From Variovorax paradoxus (GTDB taxonomy: Bacteria > Pseudomonadota > Gammaproteobacteria > Burkholderiales > Burkholderiaceae_C): a DNA stretch of 64,000 bases. The notes under the pieces were generated by a model. It saw only the letters and a list, made by a program, of their open reading frames with translations, searched no databases and had not been told where the DNA came from. How positions within the stretch are numbered: position 1 is the first letter of the stretch; each line of letters begins with the position of its first letter. The position numbers were made by a program, and so were the translations under genes. Positions 26,204-35,418 of the stretch are shown here, piece by piece. Where the stretch lies: the NCBI RefSeq assembly GCF_022009635.1, contig NZ_CP091716.1, positions 186,001 through 250,000 on the forward strand. Direction: 5' to 3'.

Positions 26204-27595
26204 ATGAGGGAAAGCATTGGTACCGCGTTTGCCGCGGCCTTGGTGTTGGGTCTTGCCGGTTGCGGCGGCGGCGGTGGCGGGGGAGGAGGCGTGCCGTTGC
26301 TTCCGATCGCGGTCGCGCCTGCCCCAGCCCCGGCCCCGCAACCGCCTGCTGCAGCGGAGTTGAAGCTCACGGTCGAGATCGCGGGTGCCGCCGCGACGCC
26401 GGACGGTTCCGGCAAGTACGGCGTATTGCCCGGCCAGCAAGTGACGATCAAAGCCAGCGACAACGTTGCATGGGCGGGCGACGCCGGCGTCAGCGTCGTG
26501 ACGCGCACGGATGTCGACACCACCGTCACACAGTGGGTCTCGCGTTTTACCAATTCCAGCAAGACGCAGACCGGCACCTACAAGCTCGTGGCCAACGCCT
26601 CGGAAGGCCGCTCGAAGGAGCTGAACTTCATCGTGCAGACCGGCGACTATCGCAATGGTGACTACACGGTGTTCGCCGCCAATGGCTCTCGCCACAAGCT
26701 CAGCATCGACTTCGAGAAGGCCACCTACAGCATGACGGACACGGCCGGCAACACGACTTCCGGCGCGCTGACGCCACCTTCTTCCCCGACATACGACGGC
26801 GACTGGAAGGTGCAGAACAGCCGAATCACCGGCACCAACGTCTCGTCGTTCTGGGTTGTGGGTGACAACATCCTTGGCGGCTTCCCGTTCGAGAAGCCTT
26901 TCTCGACGCCGGTGTCTTACGCGGCAGCACCCCTGGTGGCGACGCGCGCGTTCGTCCTCACGCAAAGCAAGCTGGACGGCACATATGACCGCGCCCGCAT
27001 CAGCTTCTCGGCCTCGGGTGGCGAGTCGGCCATCGCGCAGATCCAGATCTCGGGCGGCGGCACCGTGATGAAGCAGTGCACCAACCAGATCATCTACCGC
27101 ATCGACAGTTGTCCGGCGGGAAGCGTGGTGACTAGCGCGGTTGAAGCGGATGCCGAGCCTGGCATGTGGCAGCTGAAGAATCCGGCGGACGGTACCTTGC
27201 TGGGCCGTTTCGGTGTTGCGATGATCGATGGCGACAAGACCTATCTGAGCGCCGGGACTTCGCCTGCCGACGGAACGCAAGTTCTGGCGATCGGCGTGCC
27301 GGCAGCGTCGGAGTACGTGGGCTTCATGACCGGCATGGGCTGGTCGACGAGCGGCACGATGGACATGACGATCGCTTCCCTGACGCAATATCAGATGGTC
27401 CAGACCGGCGACAACTCCGCCGTCTTCAACCTTGCCGTGAACGCTCTCGGCGCTTCGTCGCCCGTTGGCATCCGTTCGGCCGAATCGGGCGGTGATTTCT
27501 TCTTCACGATGCGTTCGAAGCGGCTCGACGTGCTGATCGGCGCACGCAGCCCGTCGGCCCGCGCAGGTTTCCTGCACCTGGGCTTCATCCAGTAA
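26204..27595 (+). CDS. Secreted lipoprotein with Gly and Pro/Ala tracts, unknown function
   Basis: A 463-residue predicted lipoprotein. The lipobox LAGC places the lipidated cysteine at residue 20, followed by nine glycines and a Pro/Ala-rich spacer to about residue 55. The remainder is a beta-rich domain of about 400 residues with repeated Gly-Asp turns (DGTYDRARISFSASGG, DGDKTYLSAGTSPADG), and cysteines in MKQCTNQ and DSCPAG that could pair. I recognise no named domain. It is monocistronic and ends at a clear rho-independent terminator. Confidence 0.75.
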   Translation: MRESIGTAFAAALVLGLAGCGGGGGGGGGVPLLPIAVAPAPAPAPQPPAAAELKLTVEIAGAAATPDGSGKYGVLPGQQVTIKASDNVAWAGDAGVSVVTRTDVDTTVTQWVSRFTNSSKTQTGTYKLVANASEGRSKELNFIVQTGDYRNGDYTVFAANGSRHKLSIDFEKATYSMTDTAGNTTSGALTPPSSPTYDGDWKVQNSRITGTNVSSFWVVGDNILGGFPFEKPFSTPVSYAAAPLVATRAFVLTQSKLDGTYDRARISFSASGGESAIAQIQISGGGTVMKQCTNQIIYRIDSCPAGSVVTSAVEADAEPGMWQLKNPADGTLLGRFGVAMIDGDKTYLSAGTSPADGTQVLAIGVPAASEYVGFMTGMGWSTSGTMDMTIASLTQYQMVQTGDNSAVFNLAVNALGASSPVGIRSAESGGDFFFTMRSKRLDVLIGARSPSARAGFLHLGFIQ

Positions 27596-27626
27596 GTCAT
27601 AGACGCGGCCGGTCTGGCCGCCAACG

Positions 27627-27663
27627 AAGCCCGCAGGCCGTCAGAGGCGCTGCGGGCTTTTTT
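27627..27663 (+). terminator. Rho-independent terminator after the lipoprotein gene
   Basis: A 10-bp perfect stem AAGCCCGCAG / CTGCGGGCTT with a 13-nt loop is followed by a run of six T residues. It lies 32 nt after the lipoprotein stop codon. Confidence 0.9.
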
Positions 27664-27795
27664 CATGGGCGCTGCGTTTGCCTGAAACGCGTGGCAAGCA
27701 ATGGTGCATGTGCTGCTCATGGGCCAATGAAAGGCAGCGCAGTTCCCCGTTCTTGCAATGCATGCATTCTTCCGAAAGTTGAGCATCGTATAAAC

Positions 27796-27810
27796 TTGAA
27801 CGACGTTCAA
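27796..27810. promoter_or_regulatory. Palindromic operator upstream of TetR gene
   Basis: TTGAACGACGTTCAA has two perfect 7-bp arms around one central base. It overlaps TATAAACTT, which resembles a -10 box at about 27790-27798, and lies 17 nt before the TTG start codon of the TetR gene. This is the expected place for an autorepressor site. Confidence 0.65.
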
Positions 27811-27827
27811 AATTCGAGGGCAAGAAC

Positions 27828-28493
27828 TTGCCGGCACCTGAACTCCCCGGCCGCCGCGAACGCCGCCGCGCCCAGACACTTGACCACGTGGCCGCCACCG
27901 CCATGCGCCTCTTCGAGTCGCAGGGCTACGACGCCACGACCATGGAGCAGATCGCCCAGCAGTCGGACCTTGCTAAGGGCACGCTCTACAACCACTTCCC
28001 GACCAAGGACGCGATCCTCGCGCACTGGGTGCACCTGAAGCTCGCGGACGACACACAGCGCCTGCATGCCGCCATCGACTGGCAAGCCGGCTTCGGCGAA
28101 CAGCTCTCGCATCTGCTGGAGGCGTCGACCGAATGGACCGGGCAGCATCGCGACCACCTGCTCGACTACTTCCGCTTCCGTTTCCTCAACATTGAGAGCG
28201 AGCTCCAGGGCGGTGGCGCCAAAAGCAACAGCGGCGACCTCCCGCGCGATCTCATCGGCCTCTTCGACGCACTGATCGCCGCGGCCCAGAAGAACGGCAC
28301 CCTGCGCACCGACGTGTCCTCCGCGCACCTCGCCTCGCTGCTGCATCACCTGTACTTCGGTGCGCTGATGCGCTGGCTCACGCTGCCGGGGCTGGTGCTG
28401 CGCGAGGAGTTCGCGGTGATCGCCGATCTCTTCATCACCGGCGCGCAGGCGGGCAAGGACGCGAAGGCCGCGCGCAGGAAGCAGCAGCCATGA
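27828..28493 (+). CDS. TetR-family transcriptional regulator
   Basis: A 221-residue TetR-type repressor. The HTH lies at about 15-60 (MRLFESQGYDATTMEQIAQQSDLAKGTLYNHFPTKDAI), followed by a helical ligand domain. The start is TTG at 27828 with GAGGG about 8 nt upstream; no in-frame ATG would preserve the full HTH. A perfect palindrome at 27796-27810 is its probable operator. Its stop overlaps the glycosyltransferase start by 4 nt (ATGA), so the two genes form a self-regulated operon. Confidence 0.9.
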   Translation: MPAPELPGRRERRRAQTLDHVAATAMRLFESQGYDATTMEQIAQQSDLAKGTLYNHFPTKDAILAHWVHLKLADDTQRLHAAIDWQAGFGEQLSHLLEASTEWTGQHRDHLLDYFRFRFLNIESELQGGGAKSNSGDLPRDLIGLFDALIAAAQKNGTLRTDVSSAHLASLLHHLYFGALMRWLTLPGLVLREEFAVIADLFITGAQAGKDAKAARRKQQP

Positions 28494-29710
28494 AGATCGC
28501 CGTCGTCACCTACGGCACCGAGGGCGACGCCCGGCCGCTCGCCGCACTGTGCCGCGCGCTGGACGATGCCGGCCACGGCTCGGTGCTGCTGGCGGACGCC
28601 TCCACCCTCGGCACCACGCAGCGGCTGGGCGTGCGCTCCCATGCACTGACCGGCGACATCCAGGGCACGCTGGCCAGCGTGATCGCGCTCGGCAACCGTC
28701 CGGCGGCGGCCATGAAGGCGCTGGCCGCCATCGCCAACGAGAACGCCACGACATGGCTGCGGCAGACCGTCGAAGCAGCGAGCGGCTGCGACGCGATCGT
28801 TTGCTCGGGCCTCGCCGCCTTCACCGGCCTCTCGGCGGCCGAGGCGTTGCGCGTGCCGGCCATCGGGGCGGGCATGTTCCCGCTCACGCCCACGGCGGCC
28901 TTCGCCTCGCCCTTCCTGCCGCCCGCACGGGTGCCGCGCCTGCTGCGCCGCGCGAGCCATCACTTCATCAACGCGATGCTCTGGCGTGCCTTCCGGCCGG
29001 CGATCAACGCCGCGCGCGCCGAGGTCGGCAAGCTGCCGTCGCGGCGCGCGATGTGGAACGCGCACCCGATGCTCTACGGCGTTTCTCCGAGCCTCGTGCC
29101 GAGGCCGGCCGACTGGCCGGACAACGCCATGGTCTGCGGCCAGTGGATTCCTCCTGCGCAGGATTGGAGTGCGCCGCCCGACCTGGAGGCGTTCCTCGAC
29201 GCGGGCGAACCGCCGGTCTACGTGGGCTTCGGCAGCATGACCGGCTTCGACAGGCAGCGACTGCGGACCACGGTGATCGACGGCGTCGCCGGGCGCCGCG
29301 CGCTGTTGTACGCCGGCTGGGGCGGCATCGACACGCAGGGCCTGCCTTCCAACTTCCATGTGGTGGGCGACACGCCGCACGACTGGCTGCTTCCGCGCAC
29401 CGCGCTGGTGGTGCATCACGGCGGCTCGGGCACGAGCCACTCGGCCTCGCGCGCCGGCGTGCCCTCGGTCGTCGTGCCCTTCGCGGGTGACCAGCCTTTC
29501 TGGGCGCACCGGCTGGCCGAGGCCGGCGTCGCGCCGCCGGCGGTAGCGGGTGGGCGCCTGCAGGCGGCCGATCTCGCACGCGGCATCGCCTTCGCTGAGG
29601 ACGAACAGGTTCGCGCGCGGGCCAGGGCGCTGGGCGAACGGATGCGCGCGGAAGACGGCCTTGGGCAGGCCGTGGCCGCGATCGAGCGCTTCGTGCCTGC
29701 CGCGGCCTGA
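28490..29710 (+). CDS. UGT/MGT-type glycosyltransferase
   Basis: A 406-residue GT-B-fold enzyme of family GT1 related to sterol and macrolide glycosyltransferases. The N-terminal half opens MKIAVVTYGTEGDARPLAALCRAL. The C-terminal donor-binding half contains PPVYVGFGSMTGF and the signature HHGGSGTSHSASRAGVPSVVVPFAGDQPFWA, in which His and Gln/Asp positions contact the nucleotide sugar. The acceptor is unknown. Pairing with a TetR gene suggests induction by a hydrophobic compound that is then glycosylated and detoxified. Confidence 0.88.
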   Translation: MKIAVVTYGTEGDARPLAALCRALDDAGHGSVLLADASTLGTTQRLGVRSHALTGDIQGTLASVIALGNRPAAAMKALAAIANENATTWLRQTVEAASGCDAIVCSGLAAFTGLSAAEALRVPAIGAGMFPLTPTAAFASPFLPPARVPRLLRRASHHFINAMLWRAFRPAINAARAEVGKLPSRRAMWNAHPMLYGVSPSLVPRPADWPDNAMVCGQWIPPAQDWSAPPDLEAFLDAGEPPVYVGFGSMTGFDRQRLRTTVIDGVAGRRALLYAGWGGIDTQGLPSNFHVVGDTPHDWLLPRTALVVHHGGSGTSHSASRAGVPSVVVPFAGDQPFWAHRLAEAGVAPPAVAGGRLQAADLARGIAFAEDEQVRARARALGERMRAEDGLGQAVAAIERFVPAAA

Positions 29711-29721
29711 GACTGTCGCAG

Positions 29722-31647
29722 CTACCCGCGGCGCGGCACCACGATGCCCAGCCGCTTCATGTGCCGGTAGGCGGTCGCGCGGCTCATGCCTAGCTCGTCG
29801 GCTGCGTGCGCCACACGCCAGCGGTGGCGCTTCAGCGCGTCGAGCAGTCGTCTGGCTTCGGCGGCCACGTCTTCATCTGGCTCCGTGTCGCAGACCGTGT
29901 CCGCGCGCGCCTGCAGCTGCAGGTCCTGCGCGCTCACGCTCGCGCCGGTGCAAAGTGCCAGCGCGAGTCGCAGCGCATTGCGCAGCTCCCGCAGGTTGCC
30001 CGGCCAGTCGTGCGCCAGCAGCCGTTGCATCGCCTCTTCCGACAGCCGTGCCGGCGAAGGCATTGCCGCGGCTTCCTCGTTGAACATGCCTTCGATCAGG
30101 TAGCGCATGTCGCCGCGCGCGCGCAGCGGCGGCAGCTTCAGCACCGCGCCGCACAGGCGGTAGTAGAGGTCCTCGCGGAAGCGCCCCGACGCCACCAGCC
30201 CGGGCAGGTGCCGGTGCGTGGCCGCCACCACCGCGATGTCCACCCGCTGCGGCGACTCGGCGCCCAGCGGCAGCACCTCGCCCTCGGAGAGCACGCGCAG
30301 CAGCCGCGTCTGCAGCGCCATCGGCATGTCGCCGATCTCGTCGAGGAACAGCGTGCCCCTGTCGGCCTGCGCGATCAGCCCCTTCATGCCCTTGGCGCGT
30401 CCGCCCGTGAAACTGCCGGGCGTGTAGCCGAACAGCTCGCTCTCGATCAGCGAATCGGGAATGGCCGCGCAGTTCACCGCCACGAAGGGCATTGCCGCGC
30501 GGCTGCTCGCGCTGTGCAGGGCGCGCGCCAGCACTTCCTTGCCGCTGCCGGTCTCGCCTTCGACCAGCACGTGGATCCCGCGGTCGACAAGGCGGCGCGC
30601 CTGCGCGAGCAGCTTCTGCATCGCCGGGTCGTCGCCCGCGATGCGCTCCAGCGGCGGCAGGCGGTCGGAAGGGCGCGCGCTCGGCGCGGCGGTCGCGGGG
30701 GCCTGCGCCCTGCGCGAGCGCGGCGCGATCAGCGAGGCGTGGTATTCGCCGCCGCCCGGCAGCAGCACCGTGTGCGCGAACGGCATCAGTGGCGATATCG
30801 CGCCGCCGTTGCCGATGCGCCAGATCGCATCCATCGGCATGTGCAGCAGCTCCGACACCGCGCCGCTCAACGCATGGCCGGCAAAGGCCTGCCGCGCGCC
30901 GCCGTTGGCGCCCGCCAGCGTGCCGCCGTCGTCGAAGGCCAGCATCACCTCGCCGGCCACGTCGACCAGCCCGAAGGCGCTGCCCAGCCGCAGGATCCAG
31001 TGGCCGCGGAAGTTGCGCAGGAAATCGGCGTCCTCGATCATCCGCGCATACATCGACACCAGGTGCCGCACGAGGTGCTGGCTCTCCTTGGCCTCTGGCG
31101 AGCGCAACGCCGACACGTCGAGAATGGCCGTGAGCTTGCCGCTGTGGTCGAACAGCGGCGCGGTGGTGCAGGTGAGGGCGATGTGCGTGGCGTCGAAGTG
31201 CTCGGTCTGGTGGCAGGTCATCGGCTGGCGCTCGACCAGGCAGGTGCCCACGCCGCAGGTGCCGGCATGCGCTTCGTTCCAGTCGGCCCCCAGGTACAGG
31301 CCGGCCTTGCGCAGCTGGTCGTCCCACGCGGGGTTGCCGATGTAGTCGACCGTGATGCCCTCGGCGTCGGTCAGCAGCACCATGTAGCCCAGGTCGGCCA
31401 CGCGGCGGTAGATGTCTTCCATGCCCGCCCGCGCGGCCCGCAGGAAGTGCTCCAGCTGCTGCTGGTGCGCGCGCACCTCCTGCGCCGGCAGGATGCGCGC
31501 GGGCGTCGGCTTCGACGGATCGAGCCCGTGGTCGCGCACGCAGCGCGCCCACGACTTGTGGACCAGGCTCTGCGTCGGATCGGCCAGCGCCGCGCCGGTG
31601 GCGATCGAATAGACGTTGTCGATGTGACGCGATTGCAGGGAAGTCAT
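29722..31647 (-). CDS. AcoR-like sigma54-dependent activator
   Basis: A 641-residue enhancer-binding protein. A GAF-type sensor spans about 60-220 ([18 protein letters not shown] is AcoR-like). The AAA+ domain spans about 325-555 with Walker A GETGSGKE and Walker [13 protein letters not shown], and a Fis-type HTH lies at the C-terminus ([21 protein letters not shown]). The sigma54-contact loop reads PGSFTGG instead of the standard GAFTGA. The start [11 protein letters not shown] is the first codon of AcoR-like sequence. No sigma54 target promoter was located nearby. Confidence 0.9.
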   Translation of the reverse strand: MTSLQSRHIDNVYSIATGAALADPTQSLVHKSWARCVRDHGLDPSKPTPARILPAQEVRAHQQQLEHFLRAARAGMEDIYRRVADLGYMVLLTDAEGITVDYIGNPAWDDQLRKAGLYLGADWNEAHAGTCGVGTCLVERQPMTCHQTEHFDATHIALTCTTAPLFDHSGKLTAILDVSALRSPEAKESQHLVRHLVSMYARMIEDADFLRNFRGHWILRLGSAFGLVDVAGEVMLAFDDGGTLAGANGGARQAFAGHALSGAVSELLHMPMDAIWRIGNGGAISPLMPFAHTVLLPGGGEYHASLIAPRSRRAQAPATAAPSARPSDRLPPLERIAGDDPAMQKLLAQARRLVDRGIHVLVEGETGSGKEVLARALHSASSRAAMPFVAVNCAAIPDSLIESELFGYTPGSFTGGRAKGMKGLIAQADRGTLFLDEIGDMPMALQTRLLRVLSEGEVLPLGAESPQRVDIAVVAATHRHLPGLVASGRFREDLYYRLCGAVLKLPPLRARGDMRYLIEGMFNEEAAAMPSPARLSEEAMQRLLAHDWPGNLRELRNALRLALALCTGASVSAQDLQLQARADTVCDTEPDEDVAAEARRLLDALKRHRWRVAHAADELGMSRATAYRHMKRLGIVVPRRG

Positions 31648-31786
31648 GCTCAACCTCGCTGTGCCGGGGCAGCCGGACATCATTCGGCTGCCGCACTGTC
31701 GCAGGCCAGAGGTTAAACCCGGTGAAGTCCGAAGACCGCCTTTGTGCTTTGCAACAGAGTGTGCGAACCCGCTTCTCGCTTTTCTT

Positions 31787-33700
31787 TCAGCGGCAGGCGT
31801 AGCTGGAGGCCGCCTTCACGTCCCCGCCCAGGTAGGCGATCTTCTTCGGATAGGTGCAAAGCGGCCGTGCGAGCGACTTGTCGGCGTTCTGCAGCACCAG
31901 GGCATCCGGAGCCACGCCCTTCTCGACCCAGTCGGTCAGCGCCGTGAAGAGCTGGTTCGGCGCCGGCAGCGGCGGGTTGGCCGCGGGGCTCGTGCCCGCG
32001 AGGCCGTTGACCGAGCCCACGCCGGCGCAGTGGCCCATCGCCGGGATCTCCACGTAGCGGTAGAACTTCTGCAGTGCATCGATGCCGCCCATCGCCTTCG
32101 CTGCGCGCTCGTAGTAGTTGGCCGTGCCCGAGCTCGGAATCAGCTGGTCGGCCAGCCCGTGGTACGCCAGCAGCTTGGCGCCGCGATCGCGGAAGCGGGT
32201 GAGGTCGGGGTTGTCGGCGTTGATGTTCGCAAAGGCCGTCTGCAGCGCCTTGCCGCGGTCGCTCGCGTTGGCAAGCTGTGCATACGAGAGTCCCTTCCAC
32301 TTGTCCGCGCCGTTGCCCGTGGCGTTGATGAAGTCCGGCGTGGCGAGCGTCGGGTCCTGCAGGTTGAGCGCCACCTGGTGCGCGGCGATGTGGAAGGGGG
32401 CGGGCACGCCGCCCACCGAGTCGGCCAGCGAGAGGCCGGGCACGCCGGGGCTGTTGAGTGCCGTGCCGCGCGTGAGGCCGTACCAGAGCTGGTTCGACGC
32501 CAGCGTGGCGCCGTAGCCGATGTCGCTCGCGGGTGCCGGCGCGCTGCCGTCGCGCGTCTGGCCGTACCAGATCTTGTTGACGGCCTGGGCCTGCGCGGTG
32601 CTCAGGCAGGCGGCGGTGGCGTTGGTGCCGCCGCTGCCGGTGCACAGCACGCTGGTGTCCTGCGCGGGGTCGTACTTGCAGGCGGCCGGGTCGCTGACGA
32701 AGCCGTCGTGCTGGCCGGTGAGTGCGCTGTCGCAGGCGCTCACCGCCGACGAGGACACCAGCGCCAGCTGGTCCGGCGTGAGCGGCGTGCCGCCGAGGTC
32801 GCGCTGCATCACGACCTGCGGGTACAGCTCGGCGGTGATGAAGTTGGTCCAGTTGATCGCGCTGTTGCCGGCCAGGATGCCGTCGAAGTCGTCGGGGTTC
32901 ACCTGGGCCTGCATGTGGCCCTGGCGCCCGCCGGTGGAGCAGCCGTCCCAGTAGGCGTACTTCGCGTCGCGCTGGTAGAAGCCGGCCGCCAGTGCCTTGG
33001 CCTTCACGGCCATCTGGTGGATGCCGCGGCTCGCGAAGTCGGTCCACAGCGTGGTGTTGATGGTGCCGTCGGGGTTCATCGCGAACGAACCGTCGACCGA
33101 AGGCAGCGGTGCCTTCGACGCATGGCCCGCGTCGGTCACCGCGCTCACCGAGCCTTCGCCGGCCGCGATCGCGGCGGCATTCGCGCCGCCGATCTGCGTC
33201 TTCGCGCCGATGCCCGCGTCGCCCACGAAGCCGCCGCCGCCGAGCACGCGGATGCGGTTGTTCCACGCGGCCTGCGAAGGCAGCCACACCTCGATGCCGA
33301 TGCCCGGCGAGGTCGAGGGCGCATCGGCCGGCCCGGCGTGGCCCGGTCCGACGTTGAGCTTGACCATGCACACGTCGCTGGCCGCGACCGTGCCCGAGGC
33401 CTTGCCGTCGAGGTTCAGGTCGTCGCCCTTGTGGAACTGCCTCACCACAGTCACGGTGGTGTCGGCGTCGGGCTTGAACGCGGACTTCAGGCTCTCGTCG
33501 CAGGCCAGGGCCACCGGCGCGGCGGACGGTGGCGGCGCCGGAGCGGGAACGATGGGCAGCACGGCAGGGCCCGACGAACTGCTGCCGCCACAGGCGGTGA
33601 GCGCGGCGGCGGCAGCCAGGCTCAGGCAGAAGGCGGCGGCCGCACGGGCGGCGCCGCGCCGTTCATGTTCGATGGGGGTGATGGGGGTGGGCGTCGGCAT
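31787..33700 (-). CDS. Tannase/feruloyl esterase family lipoprotein
   Basis: A 637-residue secreted serine esterase of the tannase family. The lipobox LTAC places a lipidated Cys at residue 37, followed by a Gly/Ser/Pro-rich spacer. The nucleophile motif GCSTGGRQG puts the catalytic Ser at 255, and the catalytic His is probably in EIPAMGHCAG. The tannase-type Cys pair flanking the triad (CST and HC) is present. It probably splits gallate- or hydroxycinnamate-type esters outside the cytoplasm, which would suit a genome rich in aromatic-acid pathways. Confidence 0.88.
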   Translation of the reverse strand: MPTPTPITPIEHERRGAARAAAAFCLSLAAAAALTACGGSSSSGPAVLPIVPAPAPPPSAAPVALACDESLKSAFKPDADTTVTVVRQFHKGDDLNLDGKASGTVAASDVCMVKLNVGPGHAGPADAPSTSPGIGIEVWLPSQAAWNNRIRVLGGGGFVGDAGIGAKTQIGGANAAAIAAGEGSVSAVTDAGHASKAPLPSVDGSFAMNPDGTINTTLWTDFASRGIHQMAVKAKALAAGFYQRDAKYAYWDGCSTGGRQGHMQAQVNPDDFDGILAGNSAINWTNFITAELYPQVVMQRDLGGTPLTPDQLALVSSSAVSACDSALTGQHDGFVSDPAACKYDPAQDTSVLCTGSGGTNATAACLSTAQAQAVNKIWYGQTRDGSAPAPASDIGYGATLASNQLWYGLTRGTALNSPGVPGLSLADSVGGVPAPFHIAAHQVALNLQDPTLATPDFINATGNGADKWKGLSYAQLANASDRGKALQTAFANINADNPDLTRFRDRGAKLLAYHGLADQLIPSSGTANYYERAAKAMGGIDALQKFYRYVEIPAMGHCAGVGSVNGLAGTSPAANPPLPAPNQLFTALTDWVEKGVAPDALVLQNADKSLARPLCTYPKKIAYLGGDVKAASSYACR

Positions 33701-33806
33701 CTTCTCGTCTCCTGTTGTGTAGAGACATGAATTTGCCCGCGCCCCCAGCGGCGGTATATCGACATGCGATCACCGCTTGCAGGATTCCTTCACCCGTCCC
33801 CGGGAC

Positions 33807-34685
33807 TTACCCGCGCCGCGCGCGTGCCGGCGTGGTGCCCACCATCTGGCGGAACACCTGGGTGAAGTGCGCCTGGCTGGAGAAGCCCACGGCCTGTGCG
33901 ATCTCGGCTAGCGACTGGTTGCCGCCGAGCAGCGACAGCGCATGGCGCACGCGCTGCTCCATCACGTAGCGGTAAGGCGTCGCGCCCGTGCTGGCGCGGA
34001 AGAGCCGCGTGAAATGCACGGCGCTCAGGTGCAGCTCGGCCGCGAGTTCGTCGATGCCGAAGTCTTCGGCCAGATGCTGCATGACCCAGTCGTACACCTT
34101 GCGCAGGTCGGTCTGCGAGAGCCGCCCGCGCGGACGCCGCGCGCTGCCCGTGGCGCCATAGCGGTTCTGCAGGTAGCTCGCGAGCGCCATCGACAGGCCC
34201 TGCGCGTGCATGCGCCCGGAACTGCAGCCGCGCTCCACCTCGTCGCGCATGGCGATGGCCAGCGCCGACAGCGTGGCGTCGGTGGTCGACAGGTGGGTCT
34301 GCAGGTGCAGCGCGCCGTCGCTCTCGGGCATGAGGCTGCGCAGTGCCTCGGGGCGGATCTCCACCGCGATCATTTCCTCGACGTGGCCGCTCCAGCAGGC
34401 GCGATCTACCTCGTAGCCCTGCTCGAAGATGAACATGCCACCCGCATGCGCCTCGAAGGGCAGCACGCGCCGGCCGCGCGTCATCGCGCCCTTCACATGG
34501 CCGCGCACGCACAGGCCGATCAGCGGGTGCGGGTTGTAGCAGGGCGGGTTCTCGCCGTCGCCCGTCATCGCGCGCACCTCGAGCGCGAAGCCCTGCCACG
34601 GCGTGGCCTGTGCGTCGATCAGCATCCGGGCCTCGTTGCGCAGGGGCCTGCCCGCGGCGTCGATGAGGCTGATCTCGCGGGGCAC
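33807..34685 (-). CDS. AraC-family transcriptional regulator
   Basis: A 292-residue regulator with a variable N-terminal effector domain and a C-terminal AraC double HTH (about 190-288). The first helix pair is in DFGIDELAAELHLSAVHFTRLFRASTGATPYRYV, the second in SLAEIAQAVGFSSQAHFTQVFRQMVGTTPARAR. The start is GTG at 34685 with a GAAGG motif upstream; ATG at 34625 is an alternative. It lies 31 nt after livF on the same strand and may belong to the end of the box importer operon, or control the tannase-family gene downstream. Confidence 0.88.
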   Translation of the reverse strand: MPREISLIDAAGRPLRNEARMLIDAQATPWQGFALEVRAMTGDGENPPCYNPHPLIGLCVRGHVKGAMTRGRRVLPFEAHAGGMFIFEQGYEVDRACWSGHVEEMIAVEIRPEALRSLMPESDGALHLQTHLSTTDATLSALAIAMRDEVERGCSSGRMHAQGLSMALASYLQNRYGATGSARRPRGRLSQTDLRKVYDWVMQHLAEDFGIDELAAELHLSAVHFTRLFRASTGATPYRYVMEQRVRHALSLLGGNQSLAEIAQAVGFSSQAHFTQVFRQMVGTTPARARRG

Positions 34686-34716
34686 GGCGCTTGCGCCTTC
34701 GTGGGATGCGGCGTGC

Positions 34717-35418
34717 CTAGACGCCCAGCAGTTCTTCCAGCGCCTGCGGCTCGCCCAGCAGGTCGGCCGACGCTCCGTGCCGCACGATCTGCCCCTTCTC
34801 CATCACCACCGCCAGGTCGGTGTGCGCAAGCACCTTGCGGTAGTCGCGGTCGACGATCAGCGTGGCGATGCCGGTCGCGCGGATCTCGCCGATCACGCGC
34901 CAGATCTCGGCCACGATCAGCGGCGCCAGGCCTTCGGTGGCCTCGTCGAGGATCAGCAGGCGCGGGTTGGTCATGAGCGCGCGGCCGATGGACAGCATCT
35001 GCTGCTCGCCGCCCGACAGCTGCTGGCCGCCGTGCGACAGCCGCTCGGACAGGCGCGGAAACGTCGCCATGACGCGGTCGAAGGTCCATTCGCGCCGGCC
35101 GTCGATGCCGGCGCGCTCGCTCATCACGAGGTTCTCGCGCACCGACAGGTTGGGGAAGATGCCGCGCCCTTCGGGCACGTAGCCGATGCCCAGGCGTGCC
35201 ATCTTCTCGGGCGGCAGGCCGGTGACGGTGCGGCCGTCGACCTGCACTTCGCCGGAGGCGGGGCGCACGTAGCCCATCATCGTGCGGATCAGCGTGGTCT
35301 TGCCCATGCCGTTGCGCCCGAGCAGGCCGACCGAAGTGGCCGCCGGAATGCCGGCATGCACGCCGCGCAGGATGTGGCTGTTGCCGTAGTAGGTGTTGAG
35401 GTCGCGGACGATCAGCAT
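34717..35418 (-). CDS. livF: ABC importer ATPase, LivF type
   Basis: A 233-residue ATP-binding subunit of a branched-chain-amino-acid-type importer. Walker A is GRNGMGKTT, the signature is LSGGEQQ, and Walker B is RLLILDEATEGLAP. The D/H region reads TLIVDRDYRKVL where LivF proteins usually have LVEQN, a mild divergence. The start codon overlaps the livG stop by one base. The operon context (benzoate-CoA ligase and boxD) indicates uptake of benzoate or a related aromatic acid. Confidence 0.92.
   Translation of the reverse strand: MLIVRDLNTYYGNSHILRGVHAGIPAATSVGLLGRNGMGKTTLIRTMMGYVRPASGEVQVDGRTVTGLPPEKMARLGIGYVPEGRGIFPNLSVRENLVMSERAGIDGRREWTFDRVMATFPRLSERLSHGGQQLSGGEQQMLSIGRALMTNPRLLILDEATEGLAPLIVAEIWRVIGEIRATGIATLIVDRDYRKVLAHTDLAVVMEKGQIVRHGASADLLGEPQALEELLGV

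Noticed and set aside
26262..26300. The Gly-codon tract of the lipoprotein as a phase-variable repeat
   Set aside because: The tract is a mixture of GGC, GGT, GGG and GGA codons without a long homopolymer or perfect unit, so slipped-strand switching is unlikely.
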